Source of the DNA: Myoxocephalus aenaeus
Taxonomy: Eukaryota; Chordata; Actinopteri; Perciformes; Cottidae
Reading direction: 5' to 3'
NCBI GenBank assembly: GCA_038501785.1
Contig: JBAMJR010000040.1
Location: forward strand, 2,195,001-2,259,000
DNA length: 64,000 nt
This document shows positions 62,749 through 64,000 of the stretch, piece by piece; the stretch's first letter is position 1; every line of letters begins with the position of its first letter. Position numbers and translations under genes: made by a program. Below the pieces are notes generated by a model, which was given only the letters and a program-made list of their open reading frames with translations, was not told the DNA's origin and did no database searches.

Positions 62749-64000
62749 TCACTGAAGAGGGGTCTTATTGAGGCACTAGAGCAGCAGGACAGGCAGCAGT
62801 TCAGCAGTGGCCCCAGATTGACTCGTCTGTGAGTGTACAGCCAGCCAGCTCCTCCACACAACACCCACATTGTCCACTGTGCCAAGGAGCCAGAGCAGCG
62901 CTCCACTCCTCAGGGGGCTGCCTGAGACGAACACATTATAGATACATGTTAGCCTTGGCCCGACCTTCTGTATACTGTGTGGAGCACTCAGCGGAAAGAG
63001 ACAGAGGAAGGAGGGAGGAGATGAGAAATGAAATGCACATTGAAGTTATTGAATGCTCCAGAAAGGATAAGTCTCTCCGACAGTTTACACAGCCTCCAAA
63101 AAGTCTTAAAAACTCTTATAAAGAGAGCATTCCTATCACTCTTGCATCTAGTGAATTGAAAATGCTGTGAAACAAGATATACTGTATCTGGACTGCGGGT
63201 GAGAAGAGATAAAGGGAGGGAGATGCTATTTGGTGAGACAAGATGTTTGGAAGAACCCATTGGCTTCATAAGCTCGTGGTTTTGGCTTTGGTTATCTGTC
63301 AGATTCAGCCCACTAGATCGTCCATCTTTTCCTTTGTGCCTTATGAGGCCCCCTGCTTGTCCCGATGAGAAACCTCAAAGCTGCGGCGCTATCATGCTGT
63401 GTAATGGTCACTAGCAAGCAGCCAAGCTCCTTCCCTCGGCCCTGATAGGGAGAGAGTAAGCGAGATTCCTGTCTGGCTCCCAAAACCCAAACAACATTAG
63501 TGTCACTGTCCTATTTCTCCCGCTCTCCCTTTCCCAGCCTGCTGTTAAACACACACAGTTCCCCACAAAATGTTGTTTCAGCTTCTATCTCTCCACTGTC
63601 ATTAACCAGAGGCAGGTTGACTGACTGTCTATGTGTCTGCAGCCAGTCCCTCATTCACTTAAGGCCCATCAGCGGCCACAGTCTCTATCTTGCCCAGGGA
63701 AGCCCTGTGATAACACTGTTAACAACAGCAATGTGTGGCGCGAGGGAGCCACTGGAGCTGCCACTGTCAGGGTGAGTAAGTGAGGTCAAGGGCTTTTAGT
63801 ATCTGGTGACGTTTGCACCAAATGTTCTCCAGCTCAACTTAATGCTCCCCTCACACTCCCGGTCTCTTCTTTTCTCTCCGTTCAAACGCTTGTCCATCTT
63901 TTAGTTTTCCAACACCTTGCCCCTGTTCTCTGCTATCCAATGTTAACGGTTTGGGGGGAAAAGAAAGGGAAAAAGATCTTGACTGGGCTCGGCAGGACTG

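Larger units (their letters stand above)
41538..64000 (+). other. prdm16: Intron 2 of prdm16-like gene (partial, 3' end outside the window)
   Basis: It starts at the GT donor at 41538. The next exon should continue the PR domain with a Cys/Trp-rich segment (FC-D, SWLKYIR-like words). No + strand frame in the window carries it. The intron therefore runs beyond 64000. Contents are four CA loci, one AT repeat, short homopolymers, two CpG- or motif-rich blocks and otherwise unique sequence. Nothing was recognised in about 49200-50100, 50900-53250, 55600-57000, 57500-58700 or 59100-61300 except pyrimidine- or purine-rich patches (for example 50650-50750 and 52150-52215). Confidence 0.75.

Noticed and set aside
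41538..64000. Search for prdm16 exon 3 (rest of the PR domain)
   Set aside because: No + strand frame carries the expected FC-D or SWLKYIR-type words.

Overview
The window looks like vertebrate nuclear DNA, most likely from a teleost fish with a fairly compact genome. It is mostly non-coding and carries about 30 long (CA/GT)n microsatellites plus GA, GAA, GAT, CT and CTC tracts. It also carries fragments of interspersed repeats whose wording is typical of teleosts. I found no bacterial-style gene organisation, no tRNA or rRNA and no intact transposon. Species cannot be told from the sequence.

One protein-coding exon can be supported, at 41074-41537 on the + strand. It has a polypyrimidine/AG acceptor, a GT donor, an open frame of 154 full codons, and protein text matching the start of the PR/SET domain of the PRDM16/MECOM (MDS1-EVI1) family. 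Details of the match (YEAPVYIP, LGVWAK, an MSP-rich stretch upstream) favour prdm16 over mecom. Phase and boundaries fit coding exon 2 of that gene. The short exon 1 (MRSK... start) and exon 3 (rest of the PR domain) were not found, so bases 1-41073 are read as intron 1 and 41538-64000 as intron 2. Such very long 5' introns are normal for this gene family.

Layout: 1-2 kb AT and GT/CA repeats with a 39-bp unit that recurs inverted at 17.3 kb; 2-5 kb unique intron; 5.4-6.0 kb a cluster of purine-strand GA, GAA and GAT repeats; 6-16 kb mixed intron with a CpG-richer patch at 9.1-9.7 kb; 16-18 kb opposed GT and CA arrays; 18-21 kb unique sequence with the best homeodomain-rich enhancer candidates; 21-36.7 kb dense microsatellites with a few old repeat fragments; 36.7-40.4 kb unique sequence with further enhancer candidates; 40.4-42 kb the exon flanked by CA repeats; 42-53 kb almost free of long dinucleotide repeats, with candidate regulatory blocks and a CpG-rich patch at 46.1-46.5 kb; 53-64 kb ordinary intron with three more repeat loci.

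PRDM16 is a zinc-finger transcription regulator with an N-terminal PR (SET-like) domain. Its introns are plausible hosts for developmental enhancers. The enhancer candidates listed rest only on base composition and motif clustering, because conservation could not be tested here.
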